From assembly GCF_021151785.1 (NCBI RefSeq), contig NZ_JAGKWP010000054.1, forward strand, positions 1 through 15,831: DNA of 15,831 nt, read 5' to 3'. Origin of the DNA: Flavobacterium sp. GTDB lineage: Bacteria > Bacteroidota > Bacteroidia > Flavobacteriales > Flavobacteriaceae. Below, piece after piece: positions 14,179-15,831 of the stretch. The notes beneath the pieces are model-generated. The model did not search any database and was not told the DNA's origin. It saw only the letters and a program-made list of their open reading frames with translations. Made by a program: the position numbers and the translations under genes. Numbering within the stretch: position 1 is the first letter of the stretch; each line of letters begins with the position of its first letter.

Positions 14179-15813
14179 TTATTTTTTTAGAATTTTATTG
14201 TATTCAGAAGGCGTGTTAAGAAGTTGAACAGCTTTTGATATATCGCTATAATTACTAGAAATATAGTCATAGAAAGCATTTCTGTAACCATAACGTAACA
14301 ACAACTCTTGATATAATAAGCGTTTTATTTCTTCTTTTTGTTTATCCAATTCTTTGTCTTTAGAACGATCAATAGCTAATTCTAACTGTTTAACTTCAGT
14401 AGAAATTTCATTATCAATTTTTTCTTTTTTTGCAGCTTCCAAAAGTGATTTTAAAGATTTTTCGGTGTTGGTGTTGATTTCGATTTTTTCTTTCTTTAAA
14501 AAGGCTTTAAATTCATTGAAATCAGTATCTGTGATTGCGTTTGGTTTTTTTGTGTTTGGATTTTTATAATACAATTGAGTGGCAAAATTAAAAACCGCTT
14601 CAGTTTCACTTATATTTCTACCAATAGTACTTAATTTCATGTCAATAATTTCTATATCAGGCATGACACCTCCACCGTCATACACTATTCTTCCTTTTTT
14701 AGTTTTAAAAGCATTGTATTCTTTTTCAGATGTTTTGATTGGCTTTCCATTCTCATCTTTTTTACTGTAATCCGTTGCTTGAATACATCTTCCAGAAGGC
14801 GTGTAGTACTTAGAAATTGTTACTTTTACTTGAGTTCCATAAGCTAAATTGAAAGGGCGTTGAACTAATCCTTTTCCAAAACTTCTATTTCCTACAATAA
14901 CTGCACGGTCTAAATCTTGTAATGCACCAGAAACAATTTCTGAGGCTGAAGCACTTCGGTCGTTCACAATTACAGCTAATGGAATTTCTGTATCAATGGG
15001 TTCGTTTCTTGTTTTATAAGTGTGATTATGAACCGAATTTTTAGATTTAGTAGTAACAATTATTTCGTCTTTTGGTACAAATAAATTACAAATATTTACA
15101 GCCTCATGTAATAGTCCCCCTGGATTGTCTCTTAAATCTAAAATAATCTTAGTTGCTCCTTGTTCTTTTAGTTTTAATAAGGCTTCTTTGGTTTCAGCAG
15201 AAGCTTTTTCATTGAATTTTGAAAGTACTATATAACCCGTCTGATTGGGTAACAATCTGTAATAAGGTACTGCTTTGATTTCAACTTCATCTAAGACAAT
15301 TTGTCCTTTTTTCTGAACCCCTTGTCTAGTGTAAATGATGTCTATTTTTGTGTTTTTAGCTCCTTTTAATAGGGCTGAAGCATCTTCTTTAAAATCTTTT
15401 AGATTTACATCTCCAATTTGAGTAATAACGTCTCCTGCTTTAAAACCCGCTTTATCTGCAGGCATGTTTTCATAAACCTCTCTAAGAATTAATTGACCGT
15501 CACGGCGCGTAATTAGAGCCCCAATTCCAGTATATTCACCAGTGTTGTTGATTTTATATTTTAAAACATCTTGTTCGTTAAAAAAAACGGTATAAGGATC
15601 TAATTCCTTTAACATGTTTTTTATAGCGACATCCATAATATTACCAGGATTGGTTTCATCCACATAATTTTGGTTCACAATTTTAAACATGGAGGTGAAA
15701 ATTTCGATTTGTTTGGCTAGTTCAAAAAAATCATTTTGAAAGCTCATCCCCACAAATAGGAAACCTGACAATACTGCCGGAATCACGATTTTCTTTTTTA
15801 ACGAAAATTTCAT
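14179..15813 (-). CDS. S41-family C-terminal processing protease (CtpA/Prc-like)
   Basis: This 544-residue envelope serine protease has an N-terminal hydrophobic segment (about 9-25) acting as signal or membrane anchor. A helical N-domain is followed by a PDZ domain (about 91-165, with YTGIGALI and the AGFKAGDVI loop). The S41 core covers about 180-345. The Ser-Lys dyad fits S289 in DRSASASEIVSGAL and K314 in SFGKGLVQ, 25 residues apart as in characterised tail-specific proteases. DLRDNPGGLL (226-235) is the conserved substrate-cleft strand. The roughly 190-residue C-terminal extension is Lys/Glu-rich and mostly helical. Family members trim the C-termini of periplasmic proteins, including peptidoglycan hydrolases. 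The promoter would lie beyond the right edge, as only 18 bases remain upstream. The OmpA-like gene follows by 9 bases. Confidence 0.94.
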   Translation of the reverse strand: MKFSLKKKIVIPAVLSGFLFVGMSFQNDFFELAKQIEIFTSMFKIVNQNYVDETNPGNIMDVAIKNMLKELDPYTVFFNEQDVLKYKINNTGEYTGIGALITRRDGQLILREVYENMPADKAGFKAGDVITQIGDVNLKDFKEDASALLKGAKNTKIDIIYTRQGVQKKGQIVLDEVEIKAVPYYRLLPNQTGYIVLSKFNEKASAETKEALLKLKEQGATKIILDLRDNPGGLLHEAVNICNLFVPKDEIIVTTKSKNSVHNHTYKTRNEPIDTEIPLAVIVNDRSASASEIVSGALQDLDRAVIVGNRSFGKGLVQRPFNLAYGTQVKVTISKYYTPSGRCIQATDYSKKDENGKPIKTSEKEYNAFKTKKGRIVYDGGGVMPDIEIIDMKLSTIGRNISETEAVFNFATQLYYKNPNTKKPNAITDTDFNEFKAFLKKEKIEINTNTEKSLKSLLEAAKKEKIDNEISTEVKQLELAIDRSKDKELDKQKEEIKRLLYQELLLRYGYRNAFYDYISSNYSDISKAVQLLNTPSEYNKILKK

Positions 15814-15831
15814 GAATACTTGATTTAATTA

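Noticed and set aside
14354..14770. Two + strand ORFs (14354-14569 and 14579-14770)
   Set aside because: Both lie opposite the S41 protease coding region, have low-complexity hydrophobic translations made from antisense Lys/Glu codons, and lack promoter evidence.
1..15831. Mobile element, phage remnant, defence island, CRISPR array, tRNA or rRNA
   Set aside because: I found no transposase, integrase, terminal repeats, regularly spaced repeats or tRNA-like cloverleaf, and gene content and base composition are uniform.

Overview
The window is a stretch of AT-rich chromosome from a member of the Bacteroidetes, most likely Flavobacteriaceae and close to Flavobacterium. I infer this from the low GC, signal peptides ending in -AQ, several -7 boxes fitting TAnnTTTG (the Bacteroidetes promoter element), and typical clade gene families (helicase with C-terminal HTH domain, delta' with a degenerate P-loop, OmpH-type lipoprotein). 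All complete reading frames look intact. I saw no insertion sequence, phage gene, CRISPR array, rRNA or tRNA, and no gene-free stretch longer than about 200 bases.

Layout. Left edge, + strand: the 3' part of an OmpH/Skp-like lipoprotein gene, a strong hairpin terminator, then a PIF1/RecD-like helicase gene. The helicase converges, with only 2 bases between stop codons, on a five-gene - strand operon spanning 7779 to 2857. Its order is TetR regulator, TolC-type outer membrane channel, lipoprotein membrane-fusion adaptor, FtsX/MacB-type permease, and ABC ATPase. This is a complete tripartite ABC exporter with its own regulator, and a perfect 12-base palindrome just upstream of the regulator is the obvious operator. 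Next come doxX and holB on the - strand, probably co-transcribed, with a terminator separating doxX from the tetR promoter. holB is divergent from pgk (+), which is followed by an MltD-like lytic transglycosylase gene with LysM repeats (+), a strong terminator, and an ElaA-type acetyltransferase gene (+). At the right end, a - strand pair encodes an S41 C-terminal processing protease and a double OmpA-domain protein.

Function. Most of the window is housekeeping: replication (holB), glycolysis (pgk), genome maintenance (helicase) and envelope upkeep (OmpH, lytic transglycosylase, S41 protease, OmpA-like protein). The accessory-looking part is the regulated exporter operon, whose substrate cannot be told from sequence. 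I found no clearly undescribed system. The best leads are the exporter's operator and promoter arrangement, predicted leaderless starts, the hairpin shared by two convergent stop codons, and the OmpA-like protein whose second domain has lost a usual peptidoglycan-binding residue.
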